The notes beneath the pieces are model-generated. The model did no database searches. It saw nothing but the letters and a program-made list of their open reading frames with translations, and had not been told where the DNA came from. Positions 1-5,169 of a DNA stretch of 5,169 nt are shown one piece after another (the first letter of the stretch is position 1; the number at the start of each line of letters is the position of its first letter). This DNA is from Planctomycetota bacterium (GTDB lineage Bacteria > Planctomycetota > Planctomycetia > Pirellulales > Pirellulaceae), in NCBI GenBank assembly GCA_026692885.1, contig JAPLNJ010000019.1:1-5169 (forward strand), in the 5' to 3' direction. Both the position numbers and the translations under genes were made by a program.

Positions 1-201
1 GCGGGAGCCCCTGTCCAAGGGGCTACGTCCCTGTGTTTAACTGCCGATTCCACTACAAACATTCGTCCTAGAGCGAAACAATTTGTACCCTGACGCACCC
101 GTTCATTTTCCGCAGTCAAGACCAACTTTGGAGCAGCCTAGCCTCGCCCTCCCAGTTCGCCGACCTTGCGGGAATCAAGCCGGACCCAAGGGCCAACGAA
201 G
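1..201. other. Non-coding left flank, no gene recognised
   Basis: I see no convincing gene here. The only ORF of any length on the plus strand (from position 83) runs into the antisense of the membrane-protein gene, and its product looks like a shadow translation. The stretch contains a small hairpin at the left end and an isolated TTCGTCCT (62-69) that matches the unit of the heptamer repeat at 211-245. It is downstream of the minus-strand gene 202-1020, and it could also contain the 3' untranslated region of a plus-strand gene lying to the left of the window. Confidence 0.6.
6..24. repeat. Short GC-rich hairpin (possible terminator or palindromic repeat)
   Basis: AGCCCCT (6-12) and AGGGGCT (18-24) form a perfect 7-bp stem with a 5-nt loop. 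On the plus strand it is followed by mixed sequence and not by a run of T, so a classical intrinsic terminator is not well supported. It may end a gene to the left of the window, or be a dispersed palindrome. Confidence 0.3.
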
Positions 202-1020
202 TCACGGCATTTCGTCCTTCGTCCTGAATCCTTCGTCCTTCGGCTTGGCCGCTTGCTTCAGGCCGCCCAGCATTTTGTCGAGCAGCGGCATCGCGATCTG
301 GCGATAGACCTGCTCCAAGAGCGGATTCGCTTTGATTCGCTCTAACGTTACGTAAACCCGCTCGCCGTCCGGTTCGTCCATTTCGACCTCGGTCGTCCGG
401 CCGGCGGCGTCCAGCAACACGGCCACATACCGCCAGCCGCTGGGCTCTATCGCGTAGCGTTTGACATCGTGGAACTGAGCCGTTTCGTAATCAAAGTCGT
501 CTGGGGCGACGTGTTCCACGGGCTGGCTGGCGCGCGACTTCGTACCCACGAATTGCTGAAAGGTGCCTGCCAGTTCACTGATCGAACCTGCGCTGGCGAC
601 GTTCTTCAGTCGGCCGGACATCTGGTCGAGCCGATCGAGATTCTCTTGGGCGTTCCGACCGGCCGCTTTAGCGACGGCAGCGTCAAGTCTTGCCCGCAGC
701 ATGTCGTCGGTCACCTGCGACGGGTCCACGGCCAGCTCGGGTGCAGGAGTCTTCACTTCCTCTGCTCCCGATACCGGTATCGGAAGGATTTGCACGGGGA
801 ATGGCTGCGCCGGCGGCAGGTAGGCTTGTTCATCCGCGGTGCCGAATGTCGCCTTAATGGCGTTCGTATCCCAAGCTGTGGAAGCCAAGAAGAACCAAGG
901 TTCGACGCTGGCGATCGAGAGGCCGACGAGTACGGATGCGTGCACGAACAGCGAAATCGCCAAACCGTAAATTTGGTATCGTCGGCTCAGACGCTGACGC
1001 GGCTTAGAAGGTGCGAGCAT
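202..1020 (-). CDS. Single-pass membrane protein of unknown function
   Basis: I do not recognise the family. The 272-residue product has a basic N-terminus (KPRQRLSRR, residues 6-14) followed by one hydrophobic segment at about 18-38 (YGLAISLFVHASVLVGLSIAS). This suggests an inner-membrane anchor with the rest outside the cytoplasm. Residues 68-100 are proline-rich, 105-140 are charged and probably helical, and 195-255 form a compact C-terminal region (YVAVLLDAAGRTTEVEMDE, then ANPLLEQVYRQIAMPLLDKML). The arrangement recalls TonB-like proteins, but I see no TonB signature, so that is only a topology comparison. The last residues are encoded by a heptamer repeat and are probably not conserved. 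The ATG at 1020 has no ribosome binding site; the strong one upstream serves another frame (see 1004-1045), so the true N-terminus is uncertain. It lies 147 bp downstream of folP on the same strand and may share its transcript. Confidence 0.75.
   Translation of the reverse strand: MLAPSKPRQRLSRRYQIYGLAISLFVHASVLVGLSIASVEPWFFLASTAWDTNAIKATFGTADEQAYLPPAQPFPVQILPIPVSGAEEVKTPAPELAVDPSQVTDDMLRARLDAAVAKAAGRNAQENLDRLDQMSGRLKNVASAGSISELAGTFQQFVGTKSRASQPVEHVAPDDFDYETAQFHDVKRYAIEPSGWRYVAVLLDAAGRTTEVEMDEPDGERVYVTLERIKANPLLEQVYRQIAMPLLDKMLGGLKQAAKPKDEGFRTKDEMP
211..245. repeat. Degenerate heptamer tandem repeat, unit TTCGTCC
   Basis: Five 7-nt units can be read in a row: TTCGTCC, TTCGTCC, TGAATCC, TTCGTCC and TTCGGCT, three of them identical. 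The repeat lies inside the 3' end of the membrane-protein gene and encodes its lysine/aspartate/glutamate-rich tail (residues about 258-270) on the minus strand. A further single unit sits at 62-69. From memory, similar GGACGAA/GGATGAA heptamers are common between genes in Pirellulaceae; that resemblance is recollection, not something tested here. Confidence 0.6.
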
Positions 1021-1045
1021 CGGCTGGCTTGAAAATAGAGTCCAT
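1004..1045 (-). other. Candidate 13-codon leader ORF overlapping the membrane-protein start
   Basis: ATG at 1043-1045 on the minus strand opens a frame of 13 codons (MDSIFKPADARTF) ending in TAA at 1004-1006. It overlaps the start codon of the membrane-protein gene in a different frame. It is preceded by AAGGAGA with 10-nt spacing, the best Shine-Dalgarno match in the window. It could be a translated leader that couples to the downstream start. Alternatively it is the true N-terminus of the membrane protein, separated from the main frame by a small indel or sequencing error. Confidence 0.35.
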
Positions 1046-1055
1046 AGGGAAACGG

Positions 1056-1062
1056 TCTCCTT
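1056..1062 (-). promoter_or_regulatory. Strong ribosome binding site AAGGAGA
   Basis: Read on the minus strand, AAGGAGA lies 10 nt before the ATG at 1045 and 35 nt before the ATG at 1020. The first distance is functional and the second is too long. It therefore points to initiation at 1045, out of frame with the membrane-protein ORF. Confidence 0.5.
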
Positions 1063-1134
1063 ATTATCGGCAATCGGCCGCTCAAATGCTATCGGTGGAA
1101 CGCGTCTGGCCAGCGGGGTTCGAGTCTTTGGCTG

Positions 1135-1175
1135 CAGGATGTGCGCAGCTTCGCAGCCCTACGGGGCTCATCCTG
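1135..1175 (-). repeat. Stem-loop overlapping the end of folP
   Basis: CAGGATG (1135-1141) pairs with CATCCTG (1169-1175), and AGCCC (1155-1159) pairs with GGGCT (1164-1168) around a 4-nt loop. A 13-nt asymmetric insert at 1142-1154 can itself form a tiny GCG/CGC hairpin. The folP stop codon (1168-1170) falls within the structure. In the folP transcript it could slow ribosomes or stabilise or end the RNA, but no T-run follows, so I do not call it a terminator. Confidence 0.35.
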
Positions 1176-2076
1176 GCTGGTCCAACACAACTTCGTGGCC
1201 GGTGATTCCGCCAATGGCTTCGAACATCCGCAGAGCCTGCCGCACCGGTTCGACGTCGTGGACGCGAAGGACCTGCACGCCCTGGGCCGCCAACGCCAGG
1301 CAAACACCGATCGTGCCTGCCTTGCGGTCCCCGACTTGACTGCCCAACACGCGGCCGATGAAGCCTTTGCGCGAGGGTCCCACCAACACCGGACAGCCCA
1401 GCTTATGATACCTGCCGCAGCCAGCCAGTAGGGTCAGGTTATGTTGGTGCGTCTTGCCGAACCCCACTCCCGGATCCAGGCAAATCCGCGCGCGGTCAAC
1501 TCCCGCCGTCAGCAGCACATCCCGGCGGACGCGAAGGTATTCGTAGATCTCCTCGACGACGTCCCGATACGTCGGCTGATCCTGCATCGTCTGCGGCGTC
1601 CCCTGGATATGCATCACGCAAATGCCCACACCGCCGTCCAGGGCACTCGGCAGCATCTCGGGGTCGCCGACAAGTCCCGTGACGTCATTGATGATTTCGG
1701 CCCCGGCCGCCACCGCCTCGCGGGCGACCAGGGCCTTGGATGTGTCGATCGAGACCGGTACATCCAGCTGTTCGCAGAGGGCCTGCACGACAGGCACGAC
1801 GCGGCGCAATTCCTCGGCTGCGGCGATCGGCTGGGCGTACGGCCGCGTGCTCTCCCCGCCGACATCCAACAGGTCGGCCCCCTCGGCGGCCAACCGCAGG
1901 CCGTGCTCGATGGCTCGGCTCGGCTCGAAGAATCGACCGCCGTCGGAAAAGCTGTCTGGCGTCACGTTTACAATCCCCATCAGCAATGGACGCTGTGAGA
2001 AGATCAACCGCCGTGAGCGCAGTTGCCATACGCTAGCCCGCTGGGGAAATCGCTCGGCCAAGATGGTTCTGGACAT
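1168..2076 (-). CDS. folP: Dihydropteroate synthase
   Basis: Condenses 6-hydroxymethyl-7,8-dihydropterin diphosphate with p-aminobenzoate to give dihydropteroate, the sulfonamide-targeted step of cytoplasmic folate synthesis. All hallmarks of the TIM-barrel family appear in order: GIVNVTPDSFSDGG (34-47), DVGGESTRP (71-79), SIDTSK (109-114), INDVTG (129-134), MHIQGTPQTMQ (155-165), CLDPGVGFGKT (199-209), VGPSRKGF (232-239) and RVHDV (271-275). The residues expected to bind pterin and pyrophosphate are therefore present: N37, D111, N130, D201, K237, R271 and H273. I chose the ATG at 2076, giving 302 residues, slightly longer than the common 270-290. The frame stays open to an ATG at 2247, but the extra 57 residues would be encoded by the palindrome and short repeats of the intergenic region and look nothing like folP. 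No clear Shine-Dalgarno precedes 2076. The membrane-protein gene follows on the same strand; a methyltransferase gene diverges upstream. Confidence 0.96.
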   Translation of the reverse strand: MSRTILAERFPQRASVWQLRSRRLIFSQRPLLMGIVNVTPDSFSDGGRFFEPSRAIEHGLRLAAEGADLLDVGGESTRPYAQPIAAAEELRRVVPVVQALCEQLDVPVSIDTSKALVAREAVAAGAEIINDVTGLVGDPEMLPSALDGGVGICVMHIQGTPQTMQDQPTYRDVVEEIYEYLRVRRDVLLTAGVDRARICLDPGVGFGKTHQHNLTLLAGCGRYHKLGCPVLVGPSRKGFIGRVLGSQVGDRKAGTIGVCLALAAQGVQVLRVHDVEPVRQALRMFEAIGGITGHEVVLDQPG

Positions 2077-2095
2077 GAGGCGTCTGGCTGCTTTT

Positions 2096-2118
2096 CGAAT
2101 CTCGTGTTGCGAATCTCG
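2096..2118. repeat. Direct repeat CGAATCTCG, two copies
   Basis: CGAATCTCG occurs at 2096-2104 and again at 2110-2118, 14 nt apart, 20 bp upstream of the chosen folP start. The repeats lie in the leader and promoter zone of folP. They could be a protein-binding pair or simple intergenic repeat material; nothing in the window decides this. Confidence 0.4.
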
Positions 2119-2195
2119 GATTTCTGCCAAGCGGGGTGTTCGCCGCGTACTGTGACCTCTAGCATACCAAAATCTAAGCATCGTTCGAGAAATAA

Positions 2196-2275
2196 GTGAG
2201 CGGAATGGCGCTAGCCACCGGTTCCTGATCGTCCGGATTGGCCGCAATACCGGCGGCTAGCGCCTTGCCGCTCAC
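2196..2275. repeat. Long imperfect inverted repeat, 27-nt arms (REP/MITE-like)
   Basis: The left arm (2196-2222) begins GTGAGCGG and ends CCACCGGT. The right arm (2249-2275) is its reverse complement at 24 of 27 positions; the mismatches are at arm positions 9, 11 and 22. The loop is 26 nt (2223-2248). Both arms share the core GGCGCTAGCC. The element sits between the divergent folP and methyltransferase genes and carries no ORF of its own. It explains why both genes appear to have upstream in-frame extensions: those start codons (2247 minus, 2238 plus) lie inside it. I recall similar palindromes dispersed through planctomycete genomes, but could not test copy number here. As RNA it would fold into a very stable hairpin on either strand. 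Confidence 0.85.
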
Positions 2276-2282
2276 AACCCAA

Positions 2283-2317
2283 GACTCAAGCTTTGACAAA
2301 GCACTAGACTCAAGCTT
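2283..2317. repeat. Direct repeat GACTCAAGCTT flanking a small palindrome
   Basis: GACTCAAGCTT is present at 2283-2293 and 2307-2317, perfectly conserved and 24 nt apart. Between and partly overlapping them lies the perfect 13-nt palindrome GCTTTGACAAAGC (2290-2302). The array lies immediately upstream of the ribosome binding site of the methyltransferase gene. It could be an operator, or the residue of a dispersed intergenic repeat. Confidence 0.45.
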
Positions 2318-2318
2318 C

Positions 2319-2322
2319 GGAG
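2319..2322 (+). promoter_or_regulatory. Ribosome binding site of the methyltransferase gene
   Basis: GGAG ends 8 nt before the ATG at 2331. This supports that start over the upstream in-frame ATG at 2238, which lies in the loop of the palindrome and would place a non-conserved 31-residue extension ahead of the signal peptide. Confidence 0.5.
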
Positions 2323-2330
2323 CCCTCGCG

Positions 2331-3083
2331 ATGACGTGCCGATCCGTGAAGTTTTCCGCGTTCCTCGCGTTCGTGTGTAGTCTGCTGCTGCTTAACGTCG
2401 GGCCGGCAACTGCCCAGCGGCAAAACGTCGAGCACGAGAAGATTCCAGCGGCTCAAACGCACTACCTCGGCCGGAAGATCGCCGACACCATGCACCACAC
2501 GGGTGCCCTGTGGTTGACGCGTGACAACCGGGAGGAGGAAGAACGCTGCTCGCTGATGCTGGCCAACCTGGGCGTCAAGGCCGGGATGACCGTCTGCGAC
2601 ATGGGCTGCGGCAATGGGTACTACGCGCTGCAACTGGCGAGATTGGTGGGGGTCGACGGTCGCGTGTTGGCGGTCGACGTCCAGCCCGAGATGCTGAAGC
2701 TGCTGCGGGAGCGGGCGCATCAGGCCGGCGTCACCAATGTGGAACCTATCCAAGGCGAACTACACGATCCCCGGCTGCCCCCAGGCAAGATCGACCTGAT
2801 CCTGCTGGTGGATGTGTACCACGAGTTCTCCCATCCGCAGCTGATGCTCGAAGCGATGCGACGGGCGTTAGCCCCCCTCGGCGTCGTGGTGTTCGTCGAG
2901 TATCGCGAGGAGGATCCCCAGGTGCCGATCAAGCCGCTGCACAAGATGAGCAAGCAGCAGCTTCTGAAAGAACTTCAGGCCAACGGTTTCCAACTGACAA
3001 AGGAATTCGACGGCCTGCCCTGGCAGCACATGCTGTCCTTCGGCCGCGACGAACCGGGCCACCGCAACGCGCCAGACCGCTGA
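2331..3083 (+). CDS. Exported class I SAM-dependent methyltransferase
   Basis: A 250-residue protein with a Rossmann-type methyltransferase fold. Motif I is VCDMGCGNGYY (88-98). The acidic residue ending strand 2 is D116 in RVLAVDVQPEM, and LILLVDVYHEF (157-167) is the motif IV region. A final strand ending near VVVFVEYRE (185-193) and a C-terminal MSKQQLLKELQANGF helix follow. The first 28 residues look like a signal peptide: basic R4/K7, hydrophobic FSAFLAFVCSLLLL (9-21), then ATA before Q29. The enzyme is therefore predicted to leave the cytoplasm. Substrate cannot be deduced; motif I most resembles the Methyltransf_11/31 type. I chose ATG 2331 because of the GGAG ahead of it; an in-frame GTG at 2346 would give a more compact signal peptide (start, then KFSAFLAF) and is the main alternative. 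The gene diverges from folP and no terminator is visible after it. Confidence 0.9.
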   Translation: MTCRSVKFSAFLAFVCSLLLLNVGPATAQRQNVEHEKIPAAQTHYLGRKIADTMHHTGALWLTRDNREEEERCSLMLANLGVKAGMTVCDMGCGNGYYALQLARLVGVDGRVLAVDVQPEMLKLLRERAHQAGVTNVEPIQGELHDPRLPPGKIDLILLVDVYHEFSHPQLMLEAMRRALAPLGVVVFVEYREEDPQVPIKPLHKMSKQQLLKELQANGFQLTKEFDGLPWQHMLSFGRDEPGHRNAPDR

Positions 3084-3124
3084 CGGGGATGCCACTCACG
3101 TAGACCCGTTGTCTTGACCTGTCC

Positions 3125-3153
3125 TTGGAATGGGAAGATTCTGTTGGTATACC
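3125..3153 (+). promoter_or_regulatory. Candidate promoter of the RhuM remnant
   Basis: TTGGAA (3125-3130) and TATACC (3148-3153) are separated by 17 nt, each matching four of six bases of the sigma-70 consensus. The -10 lies within the perfect palindrome TGGTATACCA (3145-3154). The predicted transcript start would leave only a short leader before the ribosome binding site. Planctomycete promoters are poorly defined, so confidence is low. Confidence 0.25.
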
Positions 3154-3164
3154 AGTTCAATCCG

Positions 3165-3169
3165 AAGGG
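3165..3169 (+). promoter_or_regulatory. Ribosome binding site of the RhuM remnant
   Basis: AAGGG lies 8 nt before the ATG at 3178, an ideal spacing. Its survival indicates that the start region of the truncated gene is intact and that the loss affects only its 3' portion. Confidence 0.5.
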
Positions 3170-3177
3170 TTGACTGC

Positions 3178-3262
3178 ATGAGCGGCCAAAACCAGTTCTT
3201 GCTCTACACCGCGCCGGACGGGGCGGTGAAGGTGGAGGTTTTCTTCAAAGACGAATCATTGC
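3178..3262 (+). pseudogene. 5' remnant of a RhuM-family gene
   Basis: The ATG at 3178 opens a 38-codon frame ending in TAG at 3292-3294. Its first 28 residues (MSGQNQFLLYTAPDGAVKVE, then VFFKDESL) match the typical N-terminus of RhuM-family proteins: a short strand, DG, KVEV.F.DE(S/T), normally followed by WLTQ and a DNA-binding-like helix. Here the similarity stops after DESL, and the remaining codons are antisense to the cytochrome gene. Intact members are about 300 or more residues, so roughly nine tenths are missing. RhuM proteins are named after a Salmonella pathogenicity-island gene and are often found among mobile or accessory genes; their biochemical role is not settled. The start and ribosome binding site are preserved, so a short peptide might still be made. 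Family assignment is by recalled motif over a short stretch. Confidence 0.65.
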
Positions 3263-5169
3263 CCCGGTTTGACACTGTCCAGGGCGCGGAGTAGTTCGAT
3301 GCGATCGAACAGACCGATCCCGCCGGACGCGGTGGGGGCGATGCCCGTCAGGGTAAATTGGCCAAAATCCTTCCACAGGTCGCGGGTCACGACCGTCCAC
3401 TCGCGCGGCGCATCCGGCGAGACCTGCATCGCCGCCCAGCCGGTGGTGTTCGCGCCGCTGTAGTAGCGCCACACGGGCTTGTCGGCAGGGGGCCAGCGGC
3501 CGCCGCCAGCCAGCTCGATCATCACGCCCTGGCCACCCCGCGACTTCCAGGCCCAGCGCAGGTAACGGAACTCGCCGGGACCGGGTTGCTCCGTGATGCG
3601 ATACTGCCAGCCAGGAATGTTCAGGTTCCAACGCTGCGGCGGAGTGATCGCCAAGGCGGCCGCGCCAGAGAAGCGATCGCCCGTCTCGAGGGTGGCCGTC
3701 CCGGCGCCTTCGCTCAACATGGTGGCGAAGGCAGCCTCGTCCTCGAACAGCGACACCACCGAGCCGGAGGCCGGCCCGAAAGCCTCTCGCAAGTAGGTGA
3801 TCAGGTCGGCCACTTCCTGCGGACTGACTTCCTTCTCCAGATTCTCCGGCATCTGGGAAATGGTGGAAGCCTGCAGCACTTCGATATCTTTGCGGAGGAT
3901 CGTGTCCTCGGCAGCCAGTTCGCGCCGCAGCGTGACGCTGGTGGCCGTTTCCGCGGCCAGGATCCCTGAGAACACGTGCCCGCTCTGCGTGACGACCGAG
4001 TAGGAATTGTACCCGATCGTGATCTGGTTACTCGGATCGAGGACATCCGTCAGCAACATCTCGTCCGACTTGCGATTGGTGACCGAAAGATCCGGCCCCA
4101 CCACCGAACCCTTGCCCTGCGCCACATGACACTTCGAGCACAGTTTTTCGAAGGCCAGCTTGCCGCGTCCGGCGTCACGGGGCGTGGCCAACGCGGCCGT
4201 GTATCGGGCCAGCACCTCCTCCCGGTCCTTCCGTACACCGGCCGTCGGCAACAACGACTTGGCGCGCTGGCGGACAGCGACCACGGGGTTCTCCAGCAGG
4301 TGCACCCGCTGGATCGCGTCCAGGCTCGACGGCCGAAGGGACCCTTTCTCCAGGGCGTCCAACAGCACCGGCAGCCGATTCTGCCGGCTGAAGATCGCCT
4401 CCATGACGGCGATTTGGACCTTGGGACCGAGACTCAACCAATTGGCCAGCAGCACGGAGGCAATCTGCGGGTCGTCCACAGATGACGAGACTCGAACCGC
4501 CGCCAATTGCAGCTCTAGGGGTTGCTTGGCATCCAGCAACTCCTGGGCCAGCGGAGCCAACTGGCCGTATGGAGCGCCGCTCAGCAAGGCCACGGCCATC
4601 AGTCGGTCTTCGAGGGTACGCCTGTCATCCAACGCCACCTTGCTGGCATTGGCAAGGGCGGCCTGCATCTCGGCCGACTCCTGGAGTTTGACCAGCCCCG
4701 CCACGTGCAGAGCCAGTTCCTGCACCTGCGGTGACGGATGTGCGAGCAATTGGCGCAGCCCTGCCTGTCCCGAGCGGGCGGTCAGCACCTGCGGCTTGCC
4801 TCGTTTGAGTCCTTCCACCAGGCCTTTCAAGCACGTGATCTGCAACGCGGTACGTGGCTCGTCTTGGATCGTGCCGAGCGCCGCCAACAGACGTCCAAGC
4901 TCCTCGTTCTCGTGCCGAGCACCGACGATCGAGGCCAGCGGTTGCACTAATGACTGCGCCGGGCCCTGTGTCGCTTCCGGACGCAGCAGGGCTTCCAGCA
5001 GAGGCTCCGCGGAAGCGACCGCCGAGCTCAGGATGGCGGCGGCCATCCAACGCTCGTGGCCATCGCGAGCGGCCAGTCGCTGCAAGGCTTCGACGGCACG
5101 GAGGTCCTGACTCTCCCCCAGCGTCAACGCGACCTGCAAACGGACGCGGGGTTCCGGGTCGTCAACCCG
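3256..5169 (-). CDS. Planctomycete heme-c protein with HEAT-like repeats, C-terminal part
   Basis: This is the 3' 637 codons of a larger gene; the frame is still open at the right edge (RVDDPEPRVRLQVALTLGES is the first readable stretch), so the start lies outside the window. Residue numbers count from that edge. Residues 1 to about 310 form an alpha-helical solenoid of HEAT-like units. A cytochrome-c-type domain follows at about 330-465 with CSKCH at 344-348 (codons 4126-4140), GPDLS, and SQMPENL, in which M440 is the probable second heme ligand. This corresponds to the CxxCH domain (TIGR02603) of the Planctomycetes/Verrucomicrobia 'membrane-bound dehydrogenase' family, whose members usually begin with a beta-propeller dehydrogenase domain (TIGR02604 type) that would lie to the right. 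The last 165 residues are beta-rich with about nine tryptophans and are not a domain I can name. Such proteins are exported and thought to take part in periplasmic electron transfer; the substrate is unknown. The stop codon lies inside the RhuM remnant. Confidence 0.9.
   Translation of the reverse strand, partial: RVDDPEPRVRLQVALTLGESQDLRAVEALQRLAARDGHERWMAAAILSSAVASAEPLLEALLRPEATQGPAQSLVQPLASIVGARHENEELGRLLAALGTIQDEPRTALQITCLKGLVEGLKRGKPQVLTARSGQAGLRQLLAHPSPQVQELALHVAGLVKLQESAEMQAALANASKVALDDRRTLEDRLMAVALLSGAPYGQLAPLAQELLDAKQPLELQLAAVRVSSSVDDPQIASVLLANWLSLGPKVQIAVMEAIFSRQNRLPVLLDALEKGSLRPSSLDAIQRVHLLENPVVAVRQRAKSLLPTAGVRKDREEVLARYTAALATPRDAGRGKLAFEKLCSKCHVAQGKGSVVGPDLSVTNRKSDEMLLTDVLDPSNQITIGYNSYSVVTQSGHVFSGILAAETATSVTLRRELAAEDTILRKDIEVLQASTISQMPENLEKEVSPQEVADLITYLREAFGPASGSVVSLFEDEAAFATMLSEGAGTATLETGDRFSGAAALAITPPQRWNLNIPGWQYRITEQPGPGEFRYLRWAWKSRGGQGVMIELAGGGRWPPADKPVWRYYSGANTTGWAAMQVSPDAPREWTVVTRDLWKDFGQFTLTGIAPTASGGIGLFDRIELLRALDSVKPGQ

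Noticed and set aside
1063..1068. GATAAT-like -10 on the minus strand ahead of the membrane-protein gene
   Set aside because: It directly abuts the ribosome binding site, and no recognisable -35 is found 16-18 bp upstream.
1441..2155. Plus-strand ORFs (1441-1998, 1622-2155) opposite folP
   Set aside because: They are antisense to a fully recognisable folP and show no family features.
2077..2247. 57-residue N-terminal extension of folP from the ATG at 2247
   Set aside because: The added codons are made of the palindrome's left arm and loop and the CGAATCTCG repeats. The product there is arginine-rich and unlike folP, and a family-typical start exists at 2076.
2293..2298. Perfect -35 hexamer TTGACA upstream of the methyltransferase
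   Set aside because: No acceptable -10 lies 15-19 bp downstream, and a start there would leave no room for the ribosome binding site. The hexamer is part of the small palindrome.
2238..2330. 31-residue extension of the methyltransferase from the ATG at 2238
   Set aside because: It begins in the palindrome loop and would bury the signal peptide. ATG 2331 has a GGAG at proper spacing.
3084..3177. Intrinsic terminator after the methyltransferase gene
   Set aside because: No stable hairpin followed by a T-run is visible in this gap.
4160..5110. 316-codon plus-strand ORF opposite the heme-c gene
   Set aside because: It is exactly antisense to the HEAT-like region, its serine/arginine/alanine-rich product is typical of shadow frames in GC-rich DNA, and the opposite strand encodes recognisable domains.
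1..5169. CRISPR array, tRNA or rRNA gene, complete insertion sequence
   Set aside because: No regularly spaced repeats, no cloverleaf or rRNA-like sequence, and no transposase were found on either strand.

Overview
The window most probably comes from a planctomycete of the Pirellulales/Rhodopirellula type. Three things point there. A very long cytochrome-type protein combines a HEAT-like solenoid with the CxxCH domain characteristic of the Planctomycetes/Verrucomicrobia 'membrane-bound dehydrogenase' family. A SAM methyltransferase carries a signal peptide. The intergenic DNA is rich in short repeats and a long palindrome of the sort I associate with this group. Codon use is GC-rich throughout. 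The assignment is an inference from gene content; no marker gene is present.

Layout. Positions 1-201 hold no convincing gene, only a small GC-rich hairpin at the left end. A minus-strand pair follows: a single-pass membrane protein of unknown function (202-1020), and upstream of it folP, dihydropteroate synthase (1168-2076). Between folP and the divergent plus-strand methyltransferase (2331-3083) lies a 254-bp intergenic region. It contains a 27-nt-arm imperfect inverted repeat (2196-2275) and two sets of short direct repeats. After the methyltransferase comes a truncated start of a RhuM-family gene (3178 to about 3262, plus strand) that still has a good ribosome binding site. It runs directly into the 3' end of a convergent minus-strand gene (3256 to beyond 5169). 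That gene encodes the C-terminal 637 residues of a planctomycete heme-c protein with HEAT-like repeats, a CxxCH domain and a tryptophan-rich C-terminal domain.

How the genes relate. FolP makes dihydropteroate for folate synthesis. The membrane protein downstream on the same strand may be co-transcribed with it (147-bp gap), but no functional link is visible. The methyltransferase and the cytochrome protein both look exported and may belong to the cell-envelope/periplasmic repertoire, but nothing in the sequence ties them together. I do not see a compelling new multi-gene system. The most interesting items are the RhuM remnant fused to the end of the cytochrome gene, the long palindrome, and a strong ribosome binding site that belongs to a 13-codon ORF rather than to the annotated start of the membrane-protein gene.
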